Shown: positions 18,020 to 26,918, counted from the stretch's first letter. The stretch is 64,000 nucleotides of DNA from Chryseosolibacter sp964438975 (GCA_964438975.1 CAYTMU010000001.1:124001-188000), one strand, 5' to 3'. Translations and numbers: made by a program. The notes: generated by a model not told the origin, from the sequence alone.

Positions 18020-18484
18020 TTAGTTTATCGGTTTAACAATAATTTGATGCCCGTCGATATGAACGATTTTCACTTTTGTGCCAACGTCGACGTAATCGCC
18101 TAACGTCTTGGCTTCGAACTCTCCGTTTTTGAACAGCACCCGGCCAACCGGTCGGAGTGTCGATCGCGTTGTACCCTCATCGCCGACGGAAAGAGCGTCC
18201 ACCGTCCCCTCGTTGACTTTACTATTGATAGCTGACTTATTCGCGAACCTCATCCAGGCACGCGATCGGAAACTAAAGAACAACGTCACCGCCGTTACCG
18301 CTGCGGTTCCGATTAGAAAATATAGTCCGGTTTGCGAGCCGTAGTTCTCGTACGTAGTATATATCGCAGCTGCAAGAAAAAGGACCCCTAGGATGCCGAT
18401 CAGCGTTGTCCCCGGTATGAAAATAACCTCGATGACTACCAGTGCGAGACCGATGAGAATTAGAGCAAAGATCAGATACCACAT
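18020..18484 (-). CDS. NfeD-like membrane protein, FloA partner
   Basis: A 154-residue protein. Three hydrophobic spans ('LIFALILIGLALVVIEVIFI', 'LIGILGVLFLAAAIYTTYE', 'LYFLIGTAAVTAVTLFFSF') are followed by a soluble OB-fold domain ('GTTRSTLRPVGRVLFKNGEF', 'VKIVHIDGHQIIV'). NfeD proteins pair with flotillin/stomatin proteins and here the gene directly precedes floA. The open frame runs to 18721, but that extension overlaps proS and lacks similarity, so I start at the ATG at 18484 ('MWYLIF'). There is no serine-protease domain, so this is the short form. Confidence 0.88.
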   Translation of the reverse strand: MWYLIFALILIGLALVVIEVIFIPGTTLIGILGVLFLAAAIYTTYENYGSQTGLYFLIGTAAVTAVTLFFSFRSRAWMRFANKSAINSKVNEGTVDALSVGDEGTTRSTLRPVGRVLFKNGEFEAKTLGDYVDVGTKVKIVHIDGHQIIVKPIN

Positions 18485-18536
18485 GCAGGGTCGTCGGGTT
18501 AATTGGTAAATATAGCAATAATTCGCCAGCCGGCCA

Positions 18537-20015
18537 TTAGTACGCGCGGGCGAAGAGTACACGGCGTGCAGACGGCTTTCCACTGTATACGCACATTCCG
18601 GCCTCTTCCTTTGCATCAAGTGGTATGCAGCGGATCGTAGCCTTCGTCTCTTCTTTGATAGCCTGCTCCGTTTCAACCGTTCCGTCCCAATGAGCGGATA
18701 CAAAGCCACCTTTCTCATCAAGAATCCGCTTCATCTCATCGTACGAGTTGACTTCCGTGGTTTTGTCGTCGCGAAATCTGCTTGCGCGGTTATAGATATT
18801 AGTCTGAATATCGCCGAGCAGAACGGGGATATGTTCACCTATCGCGTCGATGGCGAGAGTCTGTTTCTCCTTTGTATCGCGGCGAGCCACCTCTACGGTT
18901 CCATTCTGCAAATCACGAGGCCCGATGGCGATTCGGACGGGCACTCCCTTGAGCTCCCACTCCGCGAATTTGAACCCCGGCTTTTGCGTATCCCGATCGT
19001 CGAACTTCACGGTTAATCCATGCCCACGCAACGCCTTGGAAATCTGCTGTACCTTCTCCGAAATCTGTTTGAGTTCCTCATCTGTCTTGAAGATCGGAAC
19101 AACTACAACGTGGATCGGTGCGAGCTTCGGTGGAAGGATCAACCCGTCGTCGTCAGAGTGAGCCATAATCAGCGCTCCCATCAGTCGTGTGCTCACGCCC
19201 CACGACGTTCCCCATACATGCTCGAGTTTGCCTTCCCTGTTGGCGAACTGAACGCCAAAGGCTTCGGCGAAATTCTGCCCCAGGAAGTGCGACGTACCAG
19301 CCTGCAAGGCTTTGCCATCCTGCATCATTGCCTCGATACAGTAAGTGTCAATAGCACCGGGAAAACGTTCCCCATCCGATTTCTTACCCTTGACGACTGG
19401 CATAGCCATAAAATTTTCCGCGAAGTCAGCGTAGACCTCTAACATCTGGATTGTTTCCTGGACGGCCTCCTCGGACGTCGCGTGAGCCGTATGCCCCTCT
19501 TGCCACAGGAATTCCGATGTTCTGAGGAACAGGCGAGTGCGCATTTCCCAGCGCACGACATTCGCCCATTGATTTATCAGAAGAGGCAGATCGCGATAGG
19601 ACTGGATCCACTTCTTGTAGGTGCTCCAGATGATAGCTTCACTCGTCGGCCGCACGATCAACTCTTCTTCAAGCCGGGCGTCCGGATCCACCATGAGTTT
19701 GCCCGGTCGATCGGGATCGTTCTTCAGCCGGTAATGCGTGACGATGGCACATTCCTTCGCAAATCCCTCAGCATTCTGTTCCTCTGCCTCAAAAAGGTTT
19801 TTGGGCACGAAAAGAGGAAAATAGGCATTGGTGTGGCCCGTATCCTTGAACATCTTGTCAAGCGCTTGCTGCATCTTCTCCCAGATGCTGTAACCGTACG
19901 GCTTGATCACCATACAACCGCGCACATCAGAGTGTTCGGCCAGGTCAGCCCTCTTTACCAACTCGTTGTACCACAGTGAGTAATCCTCCTCCCGCGTTGG
20001 AATCTCTTTTGCCAT
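18537..20015 (-). CDS. proS: Prolyl-tRNA synthetase (short, archaeal/eukaryotic type)
   Basis: A class II aminoacyl-tRNA synthetase of 492 residues that charges tRNA-Pro. It is the type without the bacterial editing insertion. The start 'DYSLWYNELVKRADLAEHSD', 'MVIKPYGYSIWEKMQ', motif 2 region 'RPTSEAIIWSTYKKWIQSYR' and motif 3 region 'WGTSWGVSTRLMGALIMAHS' are in order. The C-terminal part ends in the tyrosine 'RRVLFARAY', a feature of this type. A -7 box lies about 40 bp upstream. It is followed after 52 bp by nfeD-floA, which may be partly read through. Confidence 0.96.
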   Translation of the reverse strand: MAKEIPTREEDYSLWYNELVKRADLAEHSDVRGCMVIKPYGYSIWEKMQQALDKMFKDTGHTNAYFPLFVPKNLFEAEEQNAEGFAKECAIVTHYRLKNDPDRPGKLMVDPDARLEEELIVRPTSEAIIWSTYKKWIQSYRDLPLLINQWANVVRWEMRTRLFLRTSEFLWQEGHTAHATSEEAVQETIQMLEVYADFAENFMAMPVVKGKKSDGERFPGAIDTYCIEAMMQDGKALQAGTSHFLGQNFAEAFGVQFANREGKLEHVWGTSWGVSTRLMGALIMAHSDDDGLILPPKLAPIHVVVVPIFKTDEELKQISEKVQQISKALRGHGLTVKFDDRDTQKPGFKFAEWELKGVPVRIAIGPRDLQNGTVEVARRDTKEKQTLAIDAIGEHIPVLLGDIQTNIYNRASRFRDDKTTEVNSYDEMKRILDEKGGFVSAHWDGTVETEQAIKEETKATIRCIPLDAKEEAGMCVYSGKPSARRVLFARAY

Positions 20016-20055
20016 AGATGGTATAGTTTTTGCGCTTTTTTAGTCGATCAAACGA

Positions 20056-20063
20056 CAAATATA
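20056..20063 (-). promoter_or_regulatory. Candidate -7 box for proS
   Basis: The minus strand reads TATATTTG, matching TAnnTTTG, 41 bp before the proS ATG. No good -33 TTTG is found at 19 bp; the nearest is TTTA at 23 bp. Confidence 0.4.
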
Positions 20064-20161
20064 GGCTGAGTCCCGCGAATGCCGGCTAAATTTTGTAGCT
20101 TTATAGAATACTTTTCGGCCTATTTGCGTTAAAGTAATAGATACTAAAACCAGGCTCTGTT

Positions 20162-21256
20162 ATGAAGATACATAGAATATTGGCGGCGACATTCACACTG
20201 ATAGGAATTGGTGGGGCCTTCGCCCAGGGTGTAGAGTACGACGATATGTACTTTACGTCGAAAGACCGCGCCAAACTGCGCGCTCAGAACACAATGGAAG
20301 TTGCGTATCGTACCCCTGTTAAGGATAAGAAATACGATTTCTCGGCGGAAGACTCATACGTCAACCCGACCGATAGCTATTCGGCCCGCAACATTAATCC
20401 GGAATATACATCGCGTGAACACACGCAGTCCGCCCAGGTTGACGAACAGGATTATTTCGTAGATAACTACCAGTATAATCAGAACCAGCTCAATAACTGG
20501 AACAACAACTACAACAGCTGGTATAACAATGCCTGGTATCGCACTAACTACTATGGTCCGGCCATCAACAGCTGGCATAGCCCGTATTATGGCTACAATG
20601 CCTGGAACAGCCCTTGGTATGATCCCTATTGGGCTCACAACGGTTGGTCTAGTTCCTTTAGCTTCCACTTCGGAAGCGGCTGGAATTACGGCTGGGGAGG
20701 TCAATACAATTACTGGAATCGTCCCTACTATGGGTATGGGTCGAACTGGGATCCATTTTACAGCCCCTACTATTCAGCAGGCATGGGATATGCCGGTATG
20801 GGTTGGTACGGAGGTGGATACTGGAATAACTGGCGCTACCCTGGTGTTATTATTATCAGGGAAGGAGAGGCAGGACGCAAGGTCAATTACGGCAGACGTC
20901 CTTCCCGCAGCACGACGATCGTTTCCGACCGCAACGACGTCAGATCCCGATCCAGCGTAACAAACTCTGCCCGCGATGATCAGAGTAACGGACGCGTGTC
21001 AACACAGTCGAGGAAACAGGAGGAATATTATAACCGGTACAACAGTACACGGAGCACAGCGCCGTCGTATGACAGCCGAACGAATACCCAGAACAACCGC
21101 TCCCGGAACATGGATTCCTGGAACAACAGTAGCTGGGATAATAACCGTTCGGGCCGGACTTCAACTCCCTCCTACTCCCCGTCAAGAAGTAGCAGCGGAT
21201 CGGGAACTCGTGTCAATACGGGCGGTAGCACCAATACCAGACGAGGAAGAGATTAA
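20162..21256 (+). CDS. Exported Trp/Tyr/Asn-rich low-complexity protein
   Basis: A 364-residue exported protein of unknown function. A signal peptide ends at 'GIGGAFAQG'. Residues 25-100 are ordinary and charged. About 100-225 is very rich in W, Y, N, G and S ('NQNQLNNWNNNYNSWYNNAW', 'YYGYNAWNSPWYDPYWAHNG'). A short 'YPGVIIIREG' strand follows, and then an Arg/Ser/Asn/Thr-rich basic tail to the end. This composition suggests an extended or fibrous surface protein that stacks aromatics and may bind polysaccharide or self-assemble. It is 18 bp before a FadL-like porin and probably shares its transcript. The frame is certain: neighbouring frames lack a signal peptide. Confidence 0.8.
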   Translation: MKIHRILAATFTLIGIGGAFAQGVEYDDMYFTSKDRAKLRAQNTMEVAYRTPVKDKKYDFSAEDSYVNPTDSYSARNINPEYTSREHTQSAQVDEQDYFVDNYQYNQNQLNNWNNNYNSWYNNAWYRTNYYGPAINSWHSPYYGYNAWNSPWYDPYWAHNGWSSSFSFHFGSGWNYGWGGQYNYWNRPYYGYGSNWDPFYSPYYSAGMGYAGMGWYGGGYWNNWRYPGVIIIREGEAGRKVNYGRRPSRSTTIVSDRNDVRSRSSVTNSARDDQSNGRVSTQSRKQEEYYNRYNSTRSTAPSYDSRTNTQNNRSRNMDSWNNSSWDNNRSGRTSTPSYSPSRSSSGSGTRVNTGGSTNTRRGRD

Positions 21257-21274
21257 CCCTTAAACTTGTATTTG

Positions 21275-22810
21275 ATGAGGTTAGTAACATTCAGGTCCTA
21301 CCTGACCGCTATTATATTGCTCGGTTTTTCCGCCGCGGATGCACAAGATTACGTCGAGAGCGCCTTGTTGTTCTCACGGACAAATCCGGCAGGTAGCGCA
21401 CGGATCCTGGGGATGGGAGGCGCGCAGACCGCTCTCGGGGGCGACTTCAGCTCAGCGCTTTCAAACCCCGCCGGCCTCGGTATGTTCAACCGCTCAGAGT
21501 TCACAATGAGCCTGGGCTTAACTGATCATCGGACGTCTGTGAATTACAACCCCTCTCCCAGTTCCTCCCGGACGTATTCCGAGAGCAACCGCGGGGTATT
21601 CAACATTCCGGCTATTAGTTACGTCTGGCACATGCCGAAACACAACGACGAGTCATACTACGGAGGTTCCTTTGGATTCAGTTTCTCCAGGGTGAACGAT
21701 TTCAATCGGGAGGCGGTCTACCAGGGCGACAACGTAGATAATTCGATCACTGACTATTTCATTGATCAGGCCTGGGGGGAGACAACCGATCAATTCTTTG
21801 ATGGGCGACACGCCAACACACCGACCGGTCTCGCGTATTTCAATTACCTGATCGGCCCGAGGTCGATACAAGATCCGAACGAGCCCAACGATGAATATTT
21901 CACAGACGCAGGCTATCCGCATCAGACCGAAGAGATCACCGTGAAAGGTGCTTCCAATCAATGGAGTTTCTCATATGGCGGAAATGTGAAAGATATGTTC
22001 TTCTTCGGCGCTGGAATCGGTGTCACCTCGATACGATACAACTCCGTGAAAACATTCTCTGAAGACTTTGGAGCGGATATACTTGAAGCACTTCAATTAA
22101 CAGAAAATCTCGAAATCACCGGCACGGGAGTCAATGCTACCTTGGGAGCCATAGTCCGGCCCGTCGAATTCATTCAATTCGGATTGTCCTATACGACACC
22201 GACGTACTATAGCTTATCGGAGACATATGACGCCGCTATGTGGAGTCGATGGGACAACTTCGATTACTACGGCGACGGCGAAGTGATCCTCGGAGACAAT
22301 AGCAACAACCCTGAACGGACCGAGTTGAGTGTGCTTGACTACCAGTTCACCGCGCCGGGCAAGCTCCGCGGTGGCGTAACGTTGCTAAGCCAGTATGGTT
22401 TTATTACCGCTGATGTCGAGATGTTAAATCCTTCGAAGGCGCGCTACAAATCAAGGGATAGTTTTATCTCCTTCGCGCCCGACAATGACGATATCAGGCT
22501 GATATACGACCAGGTGATCAACTTTCGTATCGGCGCAGAGTTCCGGCACGATATCATGCGCGTTCGCGCTGGTTACGCATTGCAGGGAAATACATTCAGT
22601 AACAGAGTCGCGACTGACAACGCTATCGCATCAATTTCCGGAGGAGTTGGTGTTCGACTGAAGACATTCTATGTAGACCTGGCAATTATTCACCAGGCGG
22701 GAAAAACCTATCCCTATAGGCCTTACACGTTTTTCGACGGATCGGGACCCGTGGCGGATTTTCGGGATAAAACACTGAACGGTCTCATCACCGCAGGCTT
22801 TACTTTCTGA
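21275..22810 (+). CDS. Outer-membrane channel of the OmpP1/FadL/TodX family
   Basis: A 511-residue outer-membrane beta-barrel. A signal peptide ('LTAIILLGFSAADAQ') precedes 'DYVESALLFSRTNPAGSARI' and 'GMGGAQTALGGDFSSALSNP', the family's N-terminal hatch/NPA signature. Alternating beta-strand segments run to a C-terminal 'GLITAGFTF' ending in phenylalanine, as for BAM-inserted barrels. Relatives import hydrophobic molecules such as fatty acids. I use the ATG at 21275 in preference to the TTG three codons before. The 3' end overlaps the convergent aroK by 11 bp. Confidence 0.88.
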   Translation: MRLVTFRSYLTAIILLGFSAADAQDYVESALLFSRTNPAGSARILGMGGAQTALGGDFSSALSNPAGLGMFNRSEFTMSLGLTDHRTSVNYNPSPSSSRTYSESNRGVFNIPAISYVWHMPKHNDESYYGGSFGFSFSRVNDFNREAVYQGDNVDNSITDYFIDQAWGETTDQFFDGRHANTPTGLAYFNYLIGPRSIQDPNEPNDEYFTDAGYPHQTEEITVKGASNQWSFSYGGNVKDMFFFGAGIGVTSIRYNSVKTFSEDFGADILEALQLTENLEITGTGVNATLGAIVRPVEFIQFGLSYTTPTYYSLSETYDAAMWSRWDNFDYYGDGEVILGDNSNNPERTELSVLDYQFTAPGKLRGGVTLLSQYGFITADVEMLNPSKARYKSRDSFISFAPDNDDIRLIYDQVINFRIGAEFRHDIMRVRAGYALQGNTFSNRVATDNAIASISGGVGVRLKTFYVDLAIIHQAGKTYPYRPYTFFDGSGPVADFRDKTLNGLITAGFTF

Positions 22811-23300
22811 TGTTGATCTGCTTCAGCAATGCTTCTACCGAGGAATCGGTTGATGTGATCTGTGCCTGCTGATAACATAACAAACGCGACGCACGCATGC
22901 GTTCAAGCCTTTGTCGCAACTCCTCCTCACCTGAGGCAAGTAAGAGCGGGCGATCCTGGTTCTTCTTTACGCGTTCGACCAATTCCGCAATGGGGCAATC
23001 TAGAAAAACACTTAGTCCATGACGATTGATAACCTCCATCCCCTGGTGGAAGCAAGGCGCTCCGCCACCGGTAGCCATAACAAATGACGTCGGGCGCGAA
23101 GTCCACTCACGTAAGAGTCTGGATTCGATCTCGCGAAAATGCTCCTCACCCTGCTCGCGAAAGATCTCAGAAATGGGCATCCCCTCCGATCGTTCGATCT
23201 CCACGTCAAGATCGATGAACTCGACGGAAAGTTTCTCGGCGAGTTCTCTTCCGACCGTGGTTTTTCCCGATCCGGGCATGCCGACTAGGATGATCTTCAT
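22800..23300 (-). CDS. aroK: Shikimate kinase
   Basis: A 166-residue NMP-kinase-fold enzyme phosphorylating shikimate at the 3-hydroxyl in aromatic amino acid synthesis. Walker A is GMPGSGKTT (7-15). 'FIDLDVEIE' and 'IFREQGEEHFREIESRLL' hold shikimate-binding residues, 'ATGGGAPC' the GGG motif, and 'DRPLL' the LID arginine. It is the last gene of a minus-strand operon after DUF1599 and the DoxX fusion, with 21 bp spacing. Confidence 0.95.
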   Translation of the reverse strand: MKIILVGMPGSGKTTVGRELAEKLSVEFIDLDVEIERSEGMPISEIFREQGEEHFREIESRLLREWTSRPTSFVMATGGGAPCFHQGMEVINRHGLSVFLDCPIAELVERVKKNQDRPLLLASGEEELRQRLERMRASRLLCYQQAQITSTDSSVEALLKQINIRK

Positions 23301-23321
23301 GAGTTGCGTTGGCGTAATGAT

Positions 23322-24437
23322 CTACTCTATCAAAGCCAGTACGTCGGCTGCGTCCGGTGTATCGTTGTGATGCCACATGCCTTTGACCGTTCCGTCAACC
23401 CACAGTGTCATCCCCGGATTGGAACGGATGATCGTCTTCAGTACCGTTGCATCAGCGAAATAGTACGGAACTGCCAGTTGATGTTCATGTCGAAACGCTT
23501 CGAATTGTCCGCTTCCAGAAGAGGTCAACACCATCATCTCTACGCGGCCATCCAGTTCGTGTGACAACCGCACAATATCCTCGATATTCGCCGTCGAAGC
23601 CTTTCTTACGTCGTAGATGATGAACAGCAGTTTTGCTCCCTCAAACGTAAGTTGCGTAACATCCTCGCCTTCTACACTTGAAACCGCGTAGTCGGTGATC
23701 TTCGGCTTCGTCTTGTCCTCGTTTACCTGAACCACGCTTTCATACCGGTAGAGGGTTGTATCCATCAGATATTTTTCAGACCGTACTTGTTCGCCATTGT
23801 CCTTCCGGATGAAAACATATTCAAAGATCGGCTGCTCCTCGGGCTGCATCTGCGCAGGGATATGATTTCCTATGCGGTAAGCGCGGAAGTCGATAAATGG
23901 CAGATGACGGATAGCATAAATACCAAGAAAGAGACAGGCCACAACCGTCGCACCGACGAGAACGTCACCCACGCGGGTAGTCGGCACCGCTTTATAGCTG
24001 CGGCGATACCAGAACAAGTGTAAAACAGGGACCATCAGAATGACATCCTTGTAAAAGGATTGCCATGGCGTCAGCTTGATGGCATCGCCGAAGCAACCAC
24101 AGTCGGTAACCTTATTGAAGTAGGCAGAGTAGAACGTCAGGAAGGTAAAGAACACCATCAGCACAAGCAGAAGGACCGTCGTGAGATTCATCCGGTAGAA
24201 CAAGAGGACCGCAACTCCCAGGGCGACTTCCAGAATGATCATAATCATTCCGATCTCCATTGCGAATGGAATAAAAAGCTCATAGAACGAACCAAAATCA
24301 TCGGCAAACACAGTGAAGTATTCCTCCATTTTGATCTCCGTACCGACCGGATCGTTGAGTTTTATAAGACCCGAAAAAATGAACAACCCGCCGACAAAGA
24401 AGCGGGAGATCTGATCGGCGATGGATTTGAACGTCAT
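23322..24437 (-). CDS. DoxX-type membrane protein with C-terminal thioredoxin-like domain (BT_3928 type)
   Basis: A 371-residue inner-membrane protein. The N-terminal half is DoxX/MauE-like: 'RFFVGGLFIFSGLIKLNDPV', then three or four further spans to about residue 185, including 'VTDCGCFGDAIKLTPWQSFY', a CxC motif found in MauE-like quinone/thiol proteins. A periplasmic region (about 190-371) ends in a thioredoxin-like fold ('FEGAKLLFIIYDVRKASTAN', 'PGMTLWVDGTVKG') that lacks the CxxC pair. It overlaps DUF1599 by 4 bp (ATGA), so the two are translationally coupled. In Bacteroidota this gene is a regular neighbour of DUF1599 and folP. The redox role is inferred. Confidence 0.85.
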   Translation of the reverse strand: MTFKSIADQISRFFVGGLFIFSGLIKLNDPVGTEIKMEEYFTVFADDFGSFYELFIPFAMEIGMIMIILEVALGVAVLLFYRMNLTTVLLLVLMVFFTFLTFYSAYFNKVTDCGCFGDAIKLTPWQSFYKDVILMVPVLHLFWYRRSYKAVPTTRVGDVLVGATVVACLFLGIYAIRHLPFIDFRAYRIGNHIPAQMQPEEQPIFEYVFIRKDNGEQVRSEKYLMDTTLYRYESVVQVNEDKTKPKITDYAVSSVEGEDVTQLTFEGAKLLFIIYDVRKASTANIEDIVRLSHELDGRVEMMVLTSSGSGQFEAFRHEHQLAVPYYFADATVLKTIIRSNPGMTLWVDGTVKGMWHHNDTPDAADVLALIE

Positions 24438-24976
24438 GATGCCTTTAGCTTTATTAGTGCGAACACTGCATAGTTGATCATATCCTGGTAATTGGCTTTC
24501 ACCCCTTCACTTACCAGAGTCTTTCCAGCATTGTCTTCAATCTGCTTGACCCGAAGCAGCTTCATCAGGATGATATCCGTTATCGATGTGATGCGCATCT
24601 CCCGCCAGGCCTCGCCGTAGTCGTGATTCTTGTTTTCGAGGAGTTCGAACGTCTCTGCTACAGCTTCGTCGTATGGTCCTTCCAGATCCTCGAATCCGAG
24701 TTCCAGTTTATCTGACTCCGCAAGCCGTATCTGAAGGAGCGCAATGAGGCAGTAGTTGATAATACCAATGAACTCATCCCGCACGGGGTCGCCGACTCGC
24801 TGCTTTCCCTTTTCCTGAATGCTACGAATACGTTGTGCCTTGATAAAGATCTGGTCAGTGATAGATGGCAAACGCAAAATGCGCCACGCGGTTCCGTAGT
24901 CGCGCGTTTTCTTTTCGAACAAAGCTTTGCACGCGGCTATTACCTCTCTATATTCGACGGCGGTTCTTTCGATCAT
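24434..24976 (-). CDS. DUF1599 protein
   Basis: A 180-residue cytosolic protein built of two similar all-alpha halves. The signature 'KTRDYGTAWRILRLPSITDQ' in the first is echoed by 'KNHDYGEAWREMRITSITDI' in the second, and each is followed by 'IKAQRIRSIQE' or 'LLRVKQIEDN'. This internal duplication resembles all-alpha NTP-pyrophosphohydrolase folds, but no activity is established to my knowledge. The open frame reaches 25531, far into folP; the ATG at 24976 is where similarity starts. The divergent folP GTG is only 12 bp away. Confidence 0.85.
   Translation of the reverse strand: MIERTAVEYREVIAACKALFEKKTRDYGTAWRILRLPSITDQIFIKAQRIRSIQEKGKQRVGDPVRDEFIGIINYCLIALLQIRLAESDKLELGFEDLEGPYDEAVAETFELLENKNHDYGEAWREMRITSITDIILMKLLRVKQIEDNAGKTLVSEGVKANYQDMINYAVFALIKLKAS
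24926..24956 (+). promoter_or_regulatory. Candidate folP promoter inside the DUF1599 gene
   Basis: TTTG (24926-24929), 19 bases, then TATATTCG (24949-24956), one mismatch from TAnnTTTG. It lies within the first codons of DUF1599 on the opposite strand. The predicted start near 24963 leaves a leader of about 26 bases to the GTG at 24989, which supports that start over the upstream ATG at 24833. Confidence 0.45.
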
Positions 24977-24988
24977 AATTCTCAATCG

Positions 24989-25852
24989 GTGCAAAATACG
25001 CCATTTTCGACAAACAAAACACTGAACATCAACGGAAGGATCATTGATTTGACGACTCCCCGAATCATGGGGACACTCAACATCACTCCCGACAGTTTTT
25101 TTGATGGCGGACGCTTTACGACCGAAAAGTCCATCATCTCCCACGCTGAAAAGCTCATATCTGAAGGAGCCGACTTCATCGACGTAGGTGGTCACTCGAC
25201 CAGGCCCGGCGCCGCAGCCGTTCCAATGGAGGAAGAACAGCGTCGGGTAGTAGATGCGATCCGGTTCATCCTTCGAGAGTTCCCATATGCCATCATTTCG
25301 GTCGACACGTTTCAGAGTGCGGTGGCAAAGGCAGCGGTACACGCCGGAGCCTCGCTGATCAATGACGTATCCGCCGGGAACCTCGACAGCGAGATGTTCC
25401 CAACCGTAGCCGGTCTCGGTGTACCCTATGTTGCCATGCATATGCGTGGAACACCACAGACGATGCAGAGCCTTACCGATTACGACGATGTTATCACTGA
25501 AGTAATTGGGTACTTCCATCCGAAGATCCATGAACTTCGGCGTCTGGGTGTACGTGACATCATCGTCGACCCGGGCTTCGGCTTCTCAAAAACCACTCAA
25601 CAGAACTTTCATATACTCCACCATCTCCGCGAATTCAGTATTCTCGAACGTCCCCTCCTCGTTGGCCTCTCGCGAAAATCAATGGTATGGAGAACACTAG
25701 GCGTCAACCCCGAGACTGCACTGAACGGAACGACCGTATTGAATACGATCGCCTGCCTGAACGGTGCTGACATTCTGCGAGTACACGATGTGCAGGAAGC
25801 TCGCGAGGTAATCAAACTTTTTACGGCGTTACGGGATAATGTACCGGGATGA
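24989..25852 (+). CDS. folP: Dihydropteroate synthase
   Basis: A 287-residue TIM-barrel enzyme condensing 6-hydroxymethyl-dihydropterin pyrophosphate with p-aminobenzoate in folate synthesis. Motifs in order: 'MGTLNITPDSFFDGG', 'VGGHSTRPGA', 'SVDTF', 'NDVSAG', 'MHMRGTPQTMQ', 'VDPGFGFSK', 'LVGLSRKSM' and 'RVHDV'. I chose a GTG start at 24989, which gives the normal length and fits the candidate promoter; the open frame extends to an ATG at 24833 that would overlap DUF1599 by 144 bp. cdaA follows after 43 bp. Confidence 0.93.
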   Translation: MQNTPFSTNKTLNINGRIIDLTTPRIMGTLNITPDSFFDGGRFTTEKSIISHAEKLISEGADFIDVGGHSTRPGAAAVPMEEEQRRVVDAIRFILREFPYAIISVDTFQSAVAKAAVHAGASLINDVSAGNLDSEMFPTVAGLGVPYVAMHMRGTPQTMQSLTDYDDVITEVIGYFHPKIHELRRLGVRDIIVDPGFGFSKTTQQNFHILHHLREFSILERPLLVGLSRKSMVWRTLGVNPETALNGTTVLNTIACLNGADILRVHDVQEAREVIKLFTALRDNVPG

Positions 25853-25895
25853 TACTCTATCTTAGTGCCATTCCATTTTCGGCATTTTTATTTTA

Positions 25896-26747
25896 ATGAT
25901 CTTCCTGTTCAGAATAGGATTTCTTGAAGTAAGCTGGGTTGATATCGTTGATATAAGTCTGGTCAGTATCCTTTTGTATCAAGTATACAAACTGGTACGG
26001 GGAAGTATTGCCGCCAAAATATTCATCGGTATCCTTGCACTTTACCTCGTTTATCTCATCGTGCGTGCCGCGGGGATGGAACTCCTGGCGACGATCCTTG
26101 GGCAGTTCATGGGCGGCGGGGTCGGCGTGCTCGCTATGATTATCCTCTTTCAGCCTGAGATCCGAAAATTCCTACTGGTGATCGGGCGCGGCACTGAGTT
26201 GCGCGAGAATATCTTCCGAACAATTATAAACTTTCGGAATGCCTATCCCGATGCATTCGATCTACAGCAGGTTATGGACGCGGTGAAGTCGCTGAAGGCC
26301 ACAAAAACCGGAGCATTGATAGTCTTCTCGCGGAACGTCGGATTGCGATTTTATATTGAGACAGGTGACGCGCTGAACGCAGAAGTGACCAAGCGTCTGC
26401 TGCTTGCGATCTTCAACAAGAACAGCCCACTTCATGATGGCGCAGTGGTGATTCACAAAGGCAGGATCAAAGCCGCGAGATGCATATTGCCAGTAAGCGA
26501 GAACGACAACCTGCCCGCACACTTCGGCCTGCGTCATCGGGCGGCGGTCGGCATGTCGGAGAACACAGATACCCTGGTACTCGCGATATCTGAGGAGACG
26601 GGTCGACTGATACTGGCTCGAAATGGTGCTTACGTGCACGGACTCAAATTGACTCAGGTGGAGAAGAAGATCGTCGACTACCTGCAAAACAACGAATCAG
26701 GCAATTGGCAGGACATTCCCGAGGAACAGGCTGCCGAAGGCTCCTGA
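25896..26747 (+). CDS. cdaA: Diadenylate cyclase CdaA
   Basis: A 283-residue membrane-bound enzyme making c-di-AMP from two ATP. Three N-terminal spans lie at about 15-85 ('IFIGILALYLVYLIV', 'GVGVLAMIILF'). The DAC domain carries 'PLHDGAVVIHKGRI' (DGA at 181-183) and 'GLRHRAAVGMSE' (RHR at 213-215), the catalytic motifs. The length is normal for CdaA. It follows folP in the same direction. c-di-AMP controls potassium and osmolyte balance and wall homeostasis. The assembly gap begins 72 bp after the stop, so a downstream partner may be missing. Confidence 0.95.
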   Translation: MIFLFRIGFLEVSWVDIVDISLVSILLYQVYKLVRGSIAAKIFIGILALYLVYLIVRAAGMELLATILGQFMGGGVGVLAMIILFQPEIRKFLLVIGRGTELRENIFRTIINFRNAYPDAFDLQQVMDAVKSLKATKTGALIVFSRNVGLRFYIETGDALNAEVTKRLLLAIFNKNSPLHDGAVVIHKGRIKAARCILPVSENDNLPAHFGLRHRAAVGMSENTDTLVLAISEETGRLILARNGAYVHGLKLTQVEKKIVDYLQNNESGNWQDIPEEQAAEGS

Positions 26748-26818
26748 CGTTCGCATCGTATCGGAAGGCATGGAATTTGAGTTGTCTGCGGCAAAAGTCT
26801 GCTTTCCGAGTGCGGTTA

Positions 26819-26918
26819 NNNNNNNNNNNNNNNNNNNNNNNNNNNNNNNNNNNNNNNNNNNNNNNNNNNNNNNNNNNNNNNNNNNNNNNNNNNNNNNNNN
26901 NNNNNNNNNNNNNNNNNN
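26819..26918. other. Assembly gap (100 N)
   Basis: Exactly 100 N, the usual placeholder for a scaffold gap of unknown true length. It lies between cdaA and a small membrane protein. The 71 bases before and 63 after hold no complete gene; the right flank begins with an in-register TAA that could be the end of a lost gene, but this cannot be tested. Confidence 0.98.

Noticed and set aside
20354..20704. Val/Ile-rich minus-strand frame opposite the Trp/Tyr/Asn-rich gene
   Set aside because: It is the complement of a biased low-complexity coding stretch. The plus frame has a signal peptide and a good start.
24833..24988. Extended FolP start at the ATG 24833
   Set aside because: It would overlap DUF1599 by 144 bp, place coding before the promoter, and add residues not found in the family.
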